The notes beneath the pieces were generated by a model, which was not told where the DNA came from, made no database searches, and saw only the letters and a program-made list of their open reading frames with translations. From Thermococcus sp. 2319x1 (GTDB lineage Archaea; Methanobacteriota_B; Thermococci; Thermococcales; Thermococcaceae), in the NCBI RefSeq assembly GCF_001484685.1, contig NZ_CP012200.1, positions 986,321 through 1,050,320 on the forward strand: DNA of 64,000 bases. The letters run 5' to 3'. The translations under genes and the position numbers were made by a program. Positions 1 to 8,106 of the stretch are shown here, piece by piece; the first letter of the stretch is position 1; the number at the start of each line of letters is the position of its first letter.

Positions 1-1244
1 CCAAAGTAATTTACTCCTCCACAATCCATGGATATGAAGGTGCTGGAAGGGGTTTCTCTGTCAAGTTCCTAAAGAAGGCCAAGGAGAAGAGAGAGTTCAA
101 GGAGATACATCTCTCAGTTCCAATTAGGTACGAGAGCGACGACCCGATTGAGAGGTGGCTCTTTGACGTTCTCCTGCTGGACGCCGAGCCTGTGGAGCTA
201 ACTGAGGAAGACTACGAGCTTATTAGGAGAAAAGAAGTCTACTTTGAAAAGCCCGACCTTGATGACTGGTTTGAAAACGATAGAGAAGATTTGAGGCACT
301 TCGTCGGTATTTACGTTCTTGCCCACTACAGAAACAGACCGAGCGATGTGGCACTTTTAGCCGATGCACCACACCATGAAGCAAGGGTTCTAAGGCTCAA
401 AAACGGAAAGATAGTCTGTGCCGTGCAGATAGCCAAAGAAGGGGGAATTCCGAAAAAGGACATAGACAAAATGGCTAAGGGCTACAAGCCGAGAGGGAAC
501 ATAATCCCTGACATGATGGTGAAACACCACTATGCAAAAGATTTTGCGAAGTTAAAAGGTTATAGGGTGGTTAGAATAGCCACCCATCCAGATGCGATGG
601 ACATGGGTCTTGGGAGCAAGGCGCTCGAACTGTTAATTCAAGAGGCCGATAGAGAAGGTCTTGACTGGGTAGGAAGCGGGTTTGGAGCAAGTGAAGAGCT
701 CATAAGGTTCTGGATAAGAAATGGGTTTGCCCCTGTTCATTTAAGTCCTTCAAGAAACCCAGTAAGCGGGGAGTACACGGCAATAGTGATAAAGCCAATA
801 AGCAAGAAGGCTCAAGAGATAGTTAGGAAAGCCAACGATGAATTTAGAATTAGACTCACGGAGTGGCTTGGAGACACGCATAGAGATTTAGAGCCAGAAA
901 TAGCAAGATGGCTCTTTGAAACACCTTTTGGAGAGAGCGTCAACTACCCGATAACCCTGACGGATGTGCAGAAGAAGAGGCTCGAGATGTTCGTGGACAA
1001 AGTCCTAACGTATGATACCGTTCTTGATGCAGTGAAGCCGGTGGTAAAGCTTTATTTCCTCGACGGCTGGATGAAGCCTTATCTCGATGAGAGACAAATA
1101 CACCTCCTTATCTACCGCGTTCTTCAAGCACATACGTGGGAAGAAACTGCAAAGTTCATTGATAGAAGCCCAATGTTCACGATGATAGAAGTTAGGGACA
1201 TAATAAGAGGCCTCTGGTACTACTACAAGCACATACTCAAGTAG
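1..1244 (+). CDS. tmcA: tRNA(Met) cytidine acetyltransferase TmcA, C-terminal part (5' end outside window)
   Basis: The frame is open from base 3 with no start, so the gene begins before the window. The product belongs to the TmcA/Kre33/NAT10 family, which acetylates cytidine in tRNA and, in Thermococcales, widely in rRNA, using ATP and acetyl-CoA. The visible part starts at the end of the helicase module (IHGYEGAGRGF), followed by a GNAT domain with an acetyl-CoA loop (THPDAMDMGLGSKALE) and a helical C-terminal tail ending YYYKHILK. Full-length family members are about 800 residues, so roughly half is present. The stop codon abuts a C/D sRNA on the other strand. Confidence 0.93.
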   Translation, partial: KVIYSSTIHGYEGAGRGFSVKFLKKAKEKREFKEIHLSVPIRYESDDPIERWLFDVLLLDAEPVELTEEDYELIRRKEVYFEKPDLDDWFENDREDLRHFVGIYVLAHYRNRPSDVALLADAPHHEARVLRLKNGKIVCAVQIAKEGGIPKKDIDKMAKGYKPRGNIIPDMMVKHHYAKDFAKLKGYRVVRIATHPDAMDMGLGSKALELLIQEADREGLDWVGSGFGASEELIRFWIRNGFAPVHLSPSRNPVSGEYTAIVIKPISKKAQEIVRKANDEFRIRLTEWLGDTHRDLEPEIARWLFETPFGESVNYPITLTDVQKKRLEMFVDKVLTYDTVLDAVKPVVKLYFLDGWMKPYLDERQIHLLIYRVLQAHTWEETAKFIDRSPMFTMIEVRDIIRGLWYYYKHILK

Positions 1245-1301
1245 GCTCAGCTTCGTCGATCCCGGGCATCAGTACCCCAAAGGCCAATGTCATCATCGCC
1301 T
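1243..1301 (-). ncRNA. C/D box guide sRNA candidate
   Basis: Read on the minus strand there is a perfect C box (ATGATGA, 1296-1290), an internal C'-like CTGATGC (1272-1266), and a D box (CTGA, 1250-1247). AGGC just outside the C box pairs with GCCT just after the D box, giving the terminal stem. The C-to-D interval is 39 nt, the usual archaeal C/D sRNA size. D' is degenerate. Such RNAs guide 2'-O-methylation of rRNA or tRNA; I did not identify targets. It fills the gap between the convergent tmcA and queE genes. Confidence 0.6.
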
Positions 1302-1335
1302 GAGAAAAACTCCACGAGCAGGTTAAAAATTCGTC

Positions 1336-2091
1336 TCAAAGGACGTTTAGATACTTGTGCACCTGAAAGCTTAAACCAACGTTTTCTCTTCCCATTATCT
1401 TTGCGGCGATGTTGTAAAGCCTCATAAGTTGATGCTGGGAAATATCAATCGGCTCCTTGGGCTGTATGGCAAGGGGGGCTAAGTTCTTCAGCAACTCCGC
1501 GTACCATCTCACGTTTTCTTCTTTTGTGTCTTTTGTGACCACAAGCTTTGCATAAGTCTTTGCCCCTGCCTTCTTGAGTATCCTAATGCTCTCCACTTCT
1601 CTGAGCACCAGCCCTCGCCAATTTTCACTTGCTTTGGCGGTCTCATCTTTTATGTCAACACTCGCATAATCTACAAGGTGGGAAACCTCTCCTATTCTTT
1701 CCGGCCTGCTGCCGTTGGTCTCTAAGAAGTTTTTGAATCCCAAATCGTGCATCTCCTCCATGAGGGCGTAGAGGTTCTTCGTCTGCAGAGTTGGCTCTCC
1801 GCCGGTGTAGCTTATTGAGTGTATATCTCCGGTGTCCAGCTTTAAGATAACATCAACAACTTCTTCAAGCTTTGCCGGGTTGGGCTTGTATTCAAACTTT
1901 CCAGTAAAAGGCTTCACTTCGTAGCGCCATCTTGGAACGTTAGAAGCTATGATATAGCTTGCAGAGTCGCACCAGATGCATCTAAGGTCACAACCGGCAA
2001 ATCTAACAAAAATCTGCCTTCTGCCAAAGGCACTTCCCTCTACGCTTCCCCCCTCTCCCTGCCAGCTGTTGAAGATTTCGGCCAGGAACAT
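1336..2091 (-). CDS. queE: 7-carboxy-7-deazaguanine synthase QueE (radical SAM)
   Basis: 251 residues. It carries the QueE-type cluster motif GCDLRCIWCDSA (C-x3-C-x2-C) near residue 34 after the typical N-terminus EIFNSWQGEGGS, and a SAM-binding TGGEPTLQ motif. QueE converts 6-carboxytetrahydropterin to 7-carboxy-7-deazaguanine, an early step to preQ0 and, in Euryarchaea, archaeosine in tRNA. The start ATG at 2091 follows GGTGATTCC. It is the last of three closely spaced minus-strand genes (2858 to 1336), so the two unknown proteins upstream are probably cotranscribed. Confidence 0.9.
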   Translation of the reverse strand: MFLAEIFNSWQGEGGSVEGSAFGRRQIFVRFAGCDLRCIWCDSASYIIASNVPRWRYEVKPFTGKFEYKPNPAKLEEVVDVILKLDTGDIHSISYTGGEPTLQTKNLYALMEEMHDLGFKNFLETNGSRPERIGEVSHLVDYASVDIKDETAKASENWRGLVLREVESIRILKKAGAKTYAKLVVTKDTKEENVRWYAELLKNLAPLAIQPKEPIDISQHQLMRLYNIAAKIMGRENVGLSFQVHKYLNVL

Positions 2092-2099
2092 GGAATCAC

Positions 2100-2348
2100 C
2101 TAAAGCTCTATGCCCTTCACCTTGTCACTCACGTATCCCTCAAGTATTTCAATCTTGACGCTTCTATTTTCTCCAGTCAGATCTGCCATAAGCTCTACCC
2201 CTCTGGCGTAGTCCCAAAGTCTTCTTTTTGCTTCTTCATCAATAGCCTCGCACATAATAATGATCTCCCTCGGATCCTCTTTGCTTGCTATTTCTATGAC
2301 CTTCATAGCATCGCTAACGGTAAAGAGCCCCTTTTTCTTAAACAGCAT
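2100..2348 (-). CDS. Small conserved-looking protein of unknown function
   Basis: 82 residues from ATG 2348, chosen over an in-frame GTG at 2357 because AGGTGAG sits just before it. The protein is charged, with alternating predicted strands and helices, no cysteine pair, no signal peptide and no membrane segment. It lies 9 bases after the gene upstream and 9 before queE, so it is almost certainly part of the same transcript. I do not recognise the family; a link to tRNA modification would only be guilt by association. Confidence 0.7.
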   Translation of the reverse strand: MLFKKKGLFTVSDAMKVIEIASKEDPREIIIMCEAIDEEAKRRLWDYARGVELMADLTGENRSVKIEILEGYVSDKVKGIEL

Positions 2349-2357
2349 TTCCCTCAC

Positions 2358-2858
2358 CTACACGTACTTCATCAAAATAGAAACGGCCTCTTCCAGAACG
2401 TGCCTATCTTCGGCATCTACAACGTTCTCCAAGTGGTAAAGACCCTTTATATTAAGAATTATGTAAGCCTCGTCCCTATCCAAGCCAAGGTCGTAAGCTT
2501 CATAGTAAACCCTTTCCTCCCCCAGGGCTTCGTTAAGCATTTCAACGAAATAGTTTATCTCATCCGTCGTTAAGTCTTCCCATTTGCTCTCCATCTCGTC
2601 GAAATACCTCTCAAGGGTTCTTAGGGTTTCCAAATCAACTTTAAGCGTCCCCTCTACGTATGGGAACTCCCCAACCCTGAATATCTTCACGCCCTCGTCA
2701 TCCCTTACGCCCACATAGTCCCATAGGAGGACTCCCTCTATGACGTTGACTCCATATCTGCTCGCGAGATATGTGAACCTTTCCATAGCCTCCTCCATAT
2801 CCTCCAAAAACTCCTCTTCATTGGTAAATCTAACCACCTTGCTTATTGTTCCGGCCAT
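2358..2858 (-). CDS. Acidic protein of unknown function
   Basis: 166 residues, strongly acidic (runs such as EEEFLEDMEEAMERF), soluble, no recognisable motif. ATG 2858 follows GGTGTAAAGC, and a TATA-like GGCTTATAACCC lies about 36 bases upstream on this strand, making this the first gene of the queE operon. The product may adopt a small alpha/beta fold, but I cannot assign it. Confidence 0.7.
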   Translation of the reverse strand: MAGTISKVVRFTNEEEFLEDMEEAMERFTYLASRYGVNVIEGVLLWDYVGVRDDEGVKIFRVGEFPYVEGTLKVDLETLRTLERYFDEMESKWEDLTTDEINYFVEMLNEALGEERVYYEAYDLGLDRDEAYIILNIKGLYHLENVVDAEDRHVLEEAVSILMKYV

Positions 2859-2891
2859 GCTTTACACCTTGAAGATTCATCACTCCTCAAG

Positions 2892-2901
2892 GGTTATAAG
2901 C
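2892..2901 (+). promoter_or_regulatory. TATA-like element for the candidate RNA (palindromic, may serve both strands)
   Basis: GGTTATAAGC is centred about 25 bases before the start of the GC-rich block at 2922, the right spacing for an archaeal TATA box. Read on the other strand it also sits correctly for the gene starting at 2858. Confidence 0.45.
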
Positions 2902-2921
2902 CTTTAGGGCTAATGTTTATT

Positions 2922-2991
2922 GCCCGAGGAGTATTGGGTTGCGATGACCTCGGGACCCCCAGGGGGGCAACATCCCTAACGCCCCCCTACC
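2922..2991 (+). ncRNA. Candidate GC-rich structured RNA
   Basis: A block far richer in G+C than its flanks. It can fold into two stems: CCCGAGG (2923-2929) with CCTCGGG (2948-2954), enclosing a loop that contains GCGATGA, and GGGGGGC (2962-2968) with GCCCCCC (2981-2987). In AT-rich hyperthermophiles such islands are a known hallmark of non-coding RNA genes, some of them H/ACA guides. No ORF of note covers it. I could not match it to a named family, and no clear ACA box ends it. Confidence 0.4.
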
Positions 2992-3010
2992 AAAGTTTTT
3001 AAAACTTTGG
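2990..3010. promoter_or_regulatory. Perfect inverted repeat over the TATA box of the HTH-CBS gene (putative operator)
   Basis: The ten bases CCAAAGTTTT are followed by one T and their exact reverse complement AAAACTTTGG. The centre TTTTTAAAA is also the likely TATA box, about 26 bases before the expected start site near 3026. Binding of a dimeric HTH protein here would block TBP, suggesting autoregulation by the next gene. Confidence 0.55.
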
Positions 3011-3035
3011 CTGCATTAATAACTGGTGGTTATTT

Positions 3036-3596
3036 ATGGTTATCGTTCCCAAGCCTATTGACCCTCGCGAGATAAAGAAGCTTAGAAAGGAGCTTGGCAT
3101 AACACAAGAAGAGCTTGCGGAAAAAGCTGGAGTTACGCAGGCTTACATAGCAAAGCTTGAAAGCGGTAAAGTTGATCCTAGATTATCAACTTTCAATCGA
3201 ATTCTCCAGGCTTTGGCTGAATGTAAAAAGGCTCGATTTAGGGCTAAGGAAATAATGTCCTCTCCCATAATAGGGGTCAAACCATACGAAACTGTTGAAA
3301 ACGTTGTTAGGTTGATGAGCAAACACAACATTTCCCAAGTTCCCGTAATAGCGGGCAACAAGGTGGTCGGTTCTGTTACGGAAAAAACTCTCGTTAGGAA
3401 GAGCTTTGAATATGAAGACTTGCTTTCAAAGAAGGTTATGGAGATTATGGACGAGCCTTTTCCAATAATAAATGAGGATGAAAGCATTGAAGTCGTGAAG
3501 TACCTCCTCGAGGAGCATCCAGCGGTTATAGTTCAGGACAGAGAAGGCAAGCCCGTTGGAATAATAACCCGCTCAGATCTGTTCAAAATAAAATAA
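3036..3596 (+). CDS. XRE-type HTH transcriptional regulator with a CBS-domain pair
   Basis: 186 residues. Residues 12-60 form a Cro/C1-type helix-turn-helix (IKKLRKELGITQEELAEKAG, then AYIAKLESGK), followed by two CBS domains (about 67-125 and 127-186), which usually bind adenosyl nucleotides or other small ligands. This fusion is common in Archaea as a one-component sensor-regulator. The ATG at 3036 has GGTGGT upstream. It is transcribed alone from a promoter that contains a perfect palindrome. The ligand and regulon are unknown. Confidence 0.85.
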   Translation: MVIVPKPIDPREIKKLRKELGITQEELAEKAGVTQAYIAKLESGKVDPRLSTFNRILQALAECKKARFRAKEIMSSPIIGVKPYETVENVVRLMSKHNISQVPVIAGNKVVGSVTEKTLVRKSFEYEDLLSKKVMEIMDEPFPIINEDESIEVVKYLLEEHPAVIVQDREGKPVGIITRSDLFKIK

Positions 3597-3753
3597 GAAG
3601 TCAGCTCGAAGAAGGTACAAGGGTAAACTCGAAGAGAAGCTCGCCAGTTGTGCGTTATAAACCTCAAGCCGGAAGAGGGGAATCCCGGATTATTGGCATT
3701 GAAAATATTTAAGGCTTCCTGCAGAAAAAAGAGGGAACCGGGAGTTTTTGAGA

Positions 3754-4953
3754 TTAACCGTACATAACTTCGTGTGAAGCTATCTGCTGAGCTAATCTTT
3801 CCTCTGAGCCAAGGACTTTCTCAACGGCCTTTATGAAGTCCTCGTGGGTTACGTACTCCCTTCTTTCCCTGATGGCAAACATTCCCGCCTCTGTTACAAT
3901 GGCCTTAAGCTCTGCACCACTTGCCCCTTCCGTCATCTCCGCTATGGCCTTGAGGTCAACGCCCTTAAGGTTCATCTTTCTCGTGTGAACTTTAAGGATT
4001 TCCCACCTTCCTTTGAAGTCTGGCAGCGGAACCTCTATAAGCCTATCAAATCTTCCCGGTCTAAGTAAAGCCGGATCAAGGATGTCAGGCCTGTTTGTGG
4101 CAGCAATAACTTTAACGTTGCCCCTCGGATCAAAGCCATCCAGTTCAGCCAAAAGCTGCATTAAAGTTCTGTTGACCTCTCTTTCTCCACCGGTTGTTTC
4201 GTCCAATCTCTTTGCACCTATTGCGTCTATCTCATCAATAAAAACTATTGACGGTGCTTTTTCCCTTGCCAGTTCAAAAAGCTCGCTAACTAATCTGGCG
4301 CCTTCCCCTATGTACTTCCTCACAAGTTCACTGCCGACGACCCTTATGAAGGTTGCATTTACCTCATTAGCCAACGCCTTTGCCATTAGGGTTTTTCCAC
4401 AGCCGGGAGGACCGTAGAGAAGTACCCCTTTGGGTGGCTCAATCCCAACCCTTTCAAAGAGCTCAGGGTGCTTGAGTGGAAGCTCTATGGCCTCTCTTAG
4501 CTCCATAAGTTGCTTTTTCAGTCCACCTATGTCATTGTAGGTGACCTTGGGTCTCTCAATTACCTCAAAGCCCAGCACAGATGGGTCTTTTTGAGACGGC
4601 AAAAGTTCTATAACCGCCATTGTTCTTTGATCCAAGGCGACTCTGGCACCGGGCTTTAGCTTCTCCCTTTCTATCCACGGTGCAATCCTCACAACGAACC
4701 TTGGGCCATTGTAGTTTTGAACAATAGCCCTGTCTTCATCCAAAAGTTCAATTAAAGTACCAGCGAAAGCTGGAGGCTGCCTCAGTCTGGACATCTCCAT
4801 CCTTAAGCGTGAAAGCTCCCTCTCAAGTCTCTCCTTATCAGCCTCAAGCGTTCTCACTTGGAGTTCAAGCTGCCTTATTCTACGCTTGAGGTAGTAAACG
4901 TAATCATCATAACCCTCTTCGTGCTTCACGTTGACATCTTCAACATCGCTCAT
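3754..4953 (-). CDS. pan: Proteasome-activating nucleotidase PAN
   Basis: 399 residues, the family length. It has an N-terminal coiled coil (about 15-65), an OB domain, and an AAA+ module with Walker A GPPGCGKT, Walker [15 protein letters not shown] and the second region of homology ([19 protein letters not shown]). The C-terminus MYG fits the HbYX motif that docks into the 20S proteasome alpha ring and opens its gate. PAN unfolds substrates with ATP for the archaeal proteasome in the cytosol. It stands alone, with AGGAGG before the start. Confidence 0.96.
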   Translation of the reverse strand: MSDVEDVNVKHEEGYDDYVYYLKRRIRQLELQVRTLEADKERLERELSRLRMEMSRLRQPPAFAGTLIELLDEDRAIVQNYNGPRFVVRIAPWIEREKLKPGARVALDQRTMAVIELLPSQKDPSVLGFEVIERPKVTYNDIGGLKKQLMELREAIELPLKHPELFERVGIEPPKGVLLYGPPGCGKTLMAKALANEVNATFIRVVGSELVRKYIGEGARLVSELFELAREKAPSIVFIDEIDAIGAKRLDETTGGEREVNRTLMQLLAELDGFDPRGNVKVIAATNRPDILDPALLRPGRFDRLIEVPLPDFKGRWEILKVHTRKMNLKGVDLKAIAEMTEGASGAELKAIVTEAGMFAIRERREYVTHEDFIKAVEKVLGSEERLAQQIASHEVMYG

Positions 4954-5227
4954 AATCTAAACCCTCCTGTATATAACTTATGAAGAAGAACCTTATTAAC
5001 TTACCCATACACTCTCCCTGTGAGTAGGAATTCTGAAGAGCTTATAAACTTTTGGTTTATGGATGCCCTTTCAAAAAACGTGAAACCTCCTCTATAAACA
5101 AACCGCCCATTTTGACCTTGATTTTGGCCGATCACATCTTAAAACGGAAAACTTCACCCTCGAATTGTTCGAAAGGTTTAAGTAATCTTTTGTTATTATT
5201 TGTACTCGGACGTTCAGGGAGGTGGTA

Positions 5228-5908
5228 ATGATGGTGAAGGTAAGGTTTCTGGGACATGCAGCATTTGAAATAGAGGGGGAAGGGAAAAGAATACTAATAG
5301 ACCCGTTCTTAACCGGGAACCCAAATGCGGCAGCAAAACCTGAGGACTTTGACAAGGTTGACCTGATTCTTGTGACCCATGCACACGGAGATCACGTTGG
5401 TGATGCAGTAAAAATTGCTCAAAAAACTGGGGCAAAGATAGTGGCAATGTACGACATGGCCAACTATCTCGTAGAAAACAATAGGGGTATAACGACAATA
5501 GGAATGAACTACGGCCCAACTGAGGTTGAGGGGGTCAAAATAATTCAAGTCCCGGCATGGCATTCAAGCAGCGACGGAAAATACAGCATTGGAAACGCCT
5601 GCGGATACATAATAGAACTCGAAGGAAAGAAAATCTACCACGCTGGAGACACCTACGTTTTCAAGGACATGGAGCTCTTCGCTGAGCTTTATGGAATAGA
5701 TCTTGCCTTGCTTCCAATAGGGGGACACTTCACGATGGGGCCCAAAGAGGCGGCAAAGGCCGTTGAGCTCCTTAAACCGAAATACGTTATACCAATGCAC
5801 TATGGAACCTTCCCACCAATAGCCAAGGACCCAGAAGAATTCAAAGAGCTTGTTGGAGACAAGGCAGAGGTCATCATACTAAAACCAGGAGAGGTCTTTG
5901 AGCTTTGA
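5228..5908 (+). CDS. Metal-dependent hydrolase, UPF0173 family (metallo-beta-lactamase fold)
   Basis: 226 residues from ATG 5228; GGGAGGTGG lies just upstream and a second ATG at 5231 is equally possible. The metal-binding HAHGDH motif, then HAGD and a late MHYG give the usual set of metal ligands. UPF0173 proteins are small stand-alone metallo-beta-lactamase-fold enzymes whose substrates are not known. A TATA-like GGTTTAAGTAA lies about 50 bases upstream. Monocistronic and ordinary for the group. Confidence 0.85.
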   Translation: MMVKVRFLGHAAFEIEGEGKRILIDPFLTGNPNAAAKPEDFDKVDLILVTHAHGDHVGDAVKIAQKTGAKIVAMYDMANYLVENNRGITTIGMNYGPTEVEGVKIIQVPAWHSSSDGKYSIGNACGYIIELEGKKIYHAGDTYVFKDMELFAELYGIDLALLPIGGHFTMGPKEAAKAVELLKPKYVIPMHYGTFPPIAKDPEEFKELVGDKAEVIILKPGEVFEL

Positions 5909-5942
5909 AAAAACCTTTTAAACTTTCTTTTTTAGCCTCAAT

Positions 5943-6965
5943 GTGGTGAGTGTATTGAAGACTAAGCGTGTCGCATTAATAATCATTGCGGCCTTAATAC
6001 TTGCCTCTTTCATAGCCGTCCCGATTTATGCCCAGCAGGAAGAGAATAGACCTGAGTACGAACTGATAATAGTTAGAAACGATGACCTCATAGATTATAT
6101 TACCGTTCAACCCTATGCGAGACTTCTTAACATTCCTGTTCTTCCCGTTAACCCCCAAAAGCTGGATGAAAAGACATGGGCTCAGCTTTATTCATACATC
6201 CAGTTAGGGTGGAAAAAAGTCTTGATAGTTGGGAACTCAAACGCGGTTAGCAAGGAGGTCGAGGATGAGCTCCTCAAGATGGGATACAGCGTTACGAGAA
6301 TAGGGGGAGATGTAAGGACTGAAACAGCGGAAAAATTGGCTGTTCACTTTTACCCTCAGGGGTCAAAAGCAGTAGTGCTGGCTAGTGCTTTAGATTATGG
6401 CTCTGCCCTTGCCGCATCAAAGTTTGCAATGGAGTATGATCTACCGCTCTTACTAACTTTAGAAAACGATCTCTCAGAGCACGCAATCGCGGGGTTAAAC
6501 CATTTAAGGCCAAACCTTGTTATTCTGGTTGGAACAGGATTGAATGAAACAATTGAAGTAAAATTAAAGAGTATGGGATACGAAACCTACTGGCTCGGAA
6601 AGAACGTAGAAAAACCCCCCGTGTCTCCTCCAGAAAGGCCATCTCCATATAGATATTTTCTCATAGGTGCCATGCTATCACTGGCAGTTGCCCTCCCGAT
6701 AACACTGTACTGGGCAAAGAGGAAATGGTATTCCCACAAAATACCTGTGGAAGTTCTGACAGAAAAAGAAAGAATCGTTGTAAAAGCCCTAATAGAACAG
6801 GGTGGAAAAGTGAAGCAAGAAGACCTCCCAGAGCTTACCGGCTATTCGAGACCAACAGTGAGCAGAATAATCCAAGAGCTTGAAAAGAAACAGCTGGTTG
6901 AGAGGGAGAAAATCGGCAAGACTTTCATTGTCAAGCTTGTGAAGGAAATAGACCTTAAGGAATAG
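5943..6965 (+). CDS. Membrane-anchored protein with CWB2-like ectodomain and cytoplasmic winged helix
   Basis: 340 residues. A hydrophobic N-terminus (about 8-30, signal or anchor) is followed by a domain resembling cell-wall-binding repeat 2 (KVLIVGNSNAVSKEVEDEL, then VTRIGGDVRTETAEKLAV). A Pro-rich stretch and one membrane segment (about 238-257) precede a C-terminal winged helix (KQEDLPELTGYSRPTVSRII). The layout is a one-component regulator with a sensor outside and a DNA-binding domain inside. The start could be GTG 5943/5946 or TTG 5955, the last being well placed after GGTGAG. Target genes are unknown. Confidence 0.75.
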   Translation: MVSVLKTKRVALIIIAALILASFIAVPIYAQQEENRPEYELIIVRNDDLIDYITVQPYARLLNIPVLPVNPQKLDEKTWAQLYSYIQLGWKKVLIVGNSNAVSKEVEDELLKMGYSVTRIGGDVRTETAEKLAVHFYPQGSKAVVLASALDYGSALAASKFAMEYDLPLLLTLENDLSEHAIAGLNHLRPNLVILVGTGLNETIEVKLKSMGYETYWLGKNVEKPPVSPPERPSPYRYFLIGAMLSLAVALPITLYWAKRKWYSHKIPVEVLTEKERIVVKALIEQGGKVKQEDLPELTGYSRPTVSRIIQELEKKQLVEREKIGKTFIVKLVKEIDLKE

Positions 6966-7023
6966 GTCAGAAAGCCCTACCGCTCATCACATATCAGCGT
7001 CCTGACTTTTCTTCATCCCCTAT
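6962..7023 (-). ncRNA. C/D box guide sRNA candidate
   Basis: On the minus strand: terminal stem ATAGG with CCTAT, C box GGATGA (one mismatch to TGATGA), D' box CTGA (6997-6994), C' box GTGATGA (6990-6984, perfect), guide of 13 nt (GCGGTAGGGCTTT), and D box CTGA (6970-6967). The architecture is complete and symmetrical. It starts 22 bases after the stop of the zinc-finger gene on the same strand, so it may be processed from that transcript. Targets were not identified. Confidence 0.65.
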
Positions 7024-7045
7024 ATAAAGGAAGGAAAGAACAAAA

Positions 7046-7192
7046 TCACGCTTTTCTAAAAAGATGCCCATGGGACTTGTTTATATGCTTGATGTAATCC
7101 TTGCTCTTTCTAAAGACCATTCCACATCTTGGGCATCTAAAAAAGACCTCCCCGTCTCTGTCCTTGATTTTTATTGCCTTAAGCACCGCCAC
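7046..7192 (-). CDS. C2H2 zinc-finger microprotein (48 aa)
   Basis: I translated this by hand. The product has one classical finger, [17 protein letters not shown] followed by INKSH: C-x2-C-x12-H-x4-H. A basic tail (HLFRKA) and a short N-terminal strand complete it. GTG 7192 follows GGAGGAGA; GTG 7186 is an alternative. Single-finger small proteins of this type are frequent in Thermococcales and Sulfolobales and probably bind DNA, RNA or protein; the role here is unknown. It lies between a C/D sRNA and an unrelated helical protein on the same strand. Confidence 0.8.
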   Translation of the reverse strand: MAVLKAIKIKDRDGEVFFRCPRCGMVFRKSKDYIKHINKSHGHLFRKA

Positions 7193-7248
7193 TCTCCTCC
7201 ACCCCCATGCCCTAATTTAGTTATTGATTTTTAAGCTTTATCCCACTA

Positions 7249-8058
7249 TTAAAGCCATATCCTGTTTCCTTTTACCTTCAAATAACCCATTTTCTGCAGT
7301 TCTTTTAATATATCCTCTATTGCCTCTTCGTCAAAGTATATGTTTATCTTCTCTTTTCTCCCTTCTACCGTTAGAGGCTCATGCTCCAGGAGGGTTTCGA
7401 CTAATTCCATTTTTGTGTCCTTCTTTTCGGCTATTTTGAGTATTGTATTTGCCAGTACGGACTTTCCAATTCCCACGAACATCGCCTCAACTAAAGATTC
7501 CTCGGTAGCATATTCCTCCGCTATCTCCAGAGCCCTCTTTATCAGTTCTTCCTCAATCTCAAGAACTTCAACAAAGTACTTTCTCATAAAGGAAAGCTCA
7601 GTTGTAAGGGTTGCATCGAGCTTATCTTCTATTTCTTCCAGCACGTCTTCAAGCTCGTCAATGTTAAACCTGAGCTCAATTTCAAGTTCATCAAGTTTGG
7701 GCTTTTTAACAAGCCTGAGCCTCTCTTCCCCCTCGACGTATCCGTTCTCTATCAAGGCCGTTAGGAGCGTCAGCTTGGGAATGTTAACCTCATCAAAGAG
7801 ATCCTTAAATTCTTTCTCTTCTCCAACATTCCATTCATCCATAAGGGCATCAAAAGTTGCTCTTATTCCTTCGAGAGTATCCTCAAGTACTTCAATACCT
7901 TCAGATTTCCTGATCAGCTCACTGAACTTGTCTTTGATTACAATGAGGTGGTGAAGCTCCCATCCAAGCTCTTCTCGGGTTTTGTTCATTATCCCCTCTT
8001 TACTGAGTTCCTTTGAAAGTCTTATCATATCTTCCTTACTAAGCACCTCAAATCTCAC
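7249..8058 (-). CDS. Helical protein with C-terminal winged-helix-like segment, unknown function
   Basis: 269 residues from GTG 8058, which follows GGTGAT with good spacing (an in-frame TTG lies at 8070). The protein is acidic, rich in Glu/Leu and almost entirely helical in appearance. The last 45 residues (IYFDEEAIEDILKELQKMGY, then a basic strand) look like a winged helix. No enzyme motif, signal or membrane segment is visible. Probably a lineage-specific conserved protein. Confidence 0.65.
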   Translation of the reverse strand: MRFEVLSKEDMIRLSKELSKEGIMNKTREELGWELHHLIVIKDKFSELIRKSEGIEVLEDTLEGIRATFDALMDEWNVGEEKEFKDLFDEVNIPKLTLLTALIENGYVEGEERLRLVKKPKLDELEIELRFNIDELEDVLEEIEDKLDATLTTELSFMRKYFVEVLEIEEELIKRALEIAEEYATEESLVEAMFVGIGKSVLANTILKIAEKKDTKMELVETLLEHEPLTVEGRKEKINIYFDEEAIEDILKELQKMGYLKVKGNRIWL

Positions 8059-8106
8059 GTTTATCACCAAAAATAGAAAAGGGTTCCCAAGTTATAAACC
8101 TTGAGC

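Noticed and set aside
2922-2991. C/D box RNA at the GC-rich island
   Set aside because: GCGATGA resembles a C box but no D box follows at the right distance; kept only as an unspecified structured RNA.
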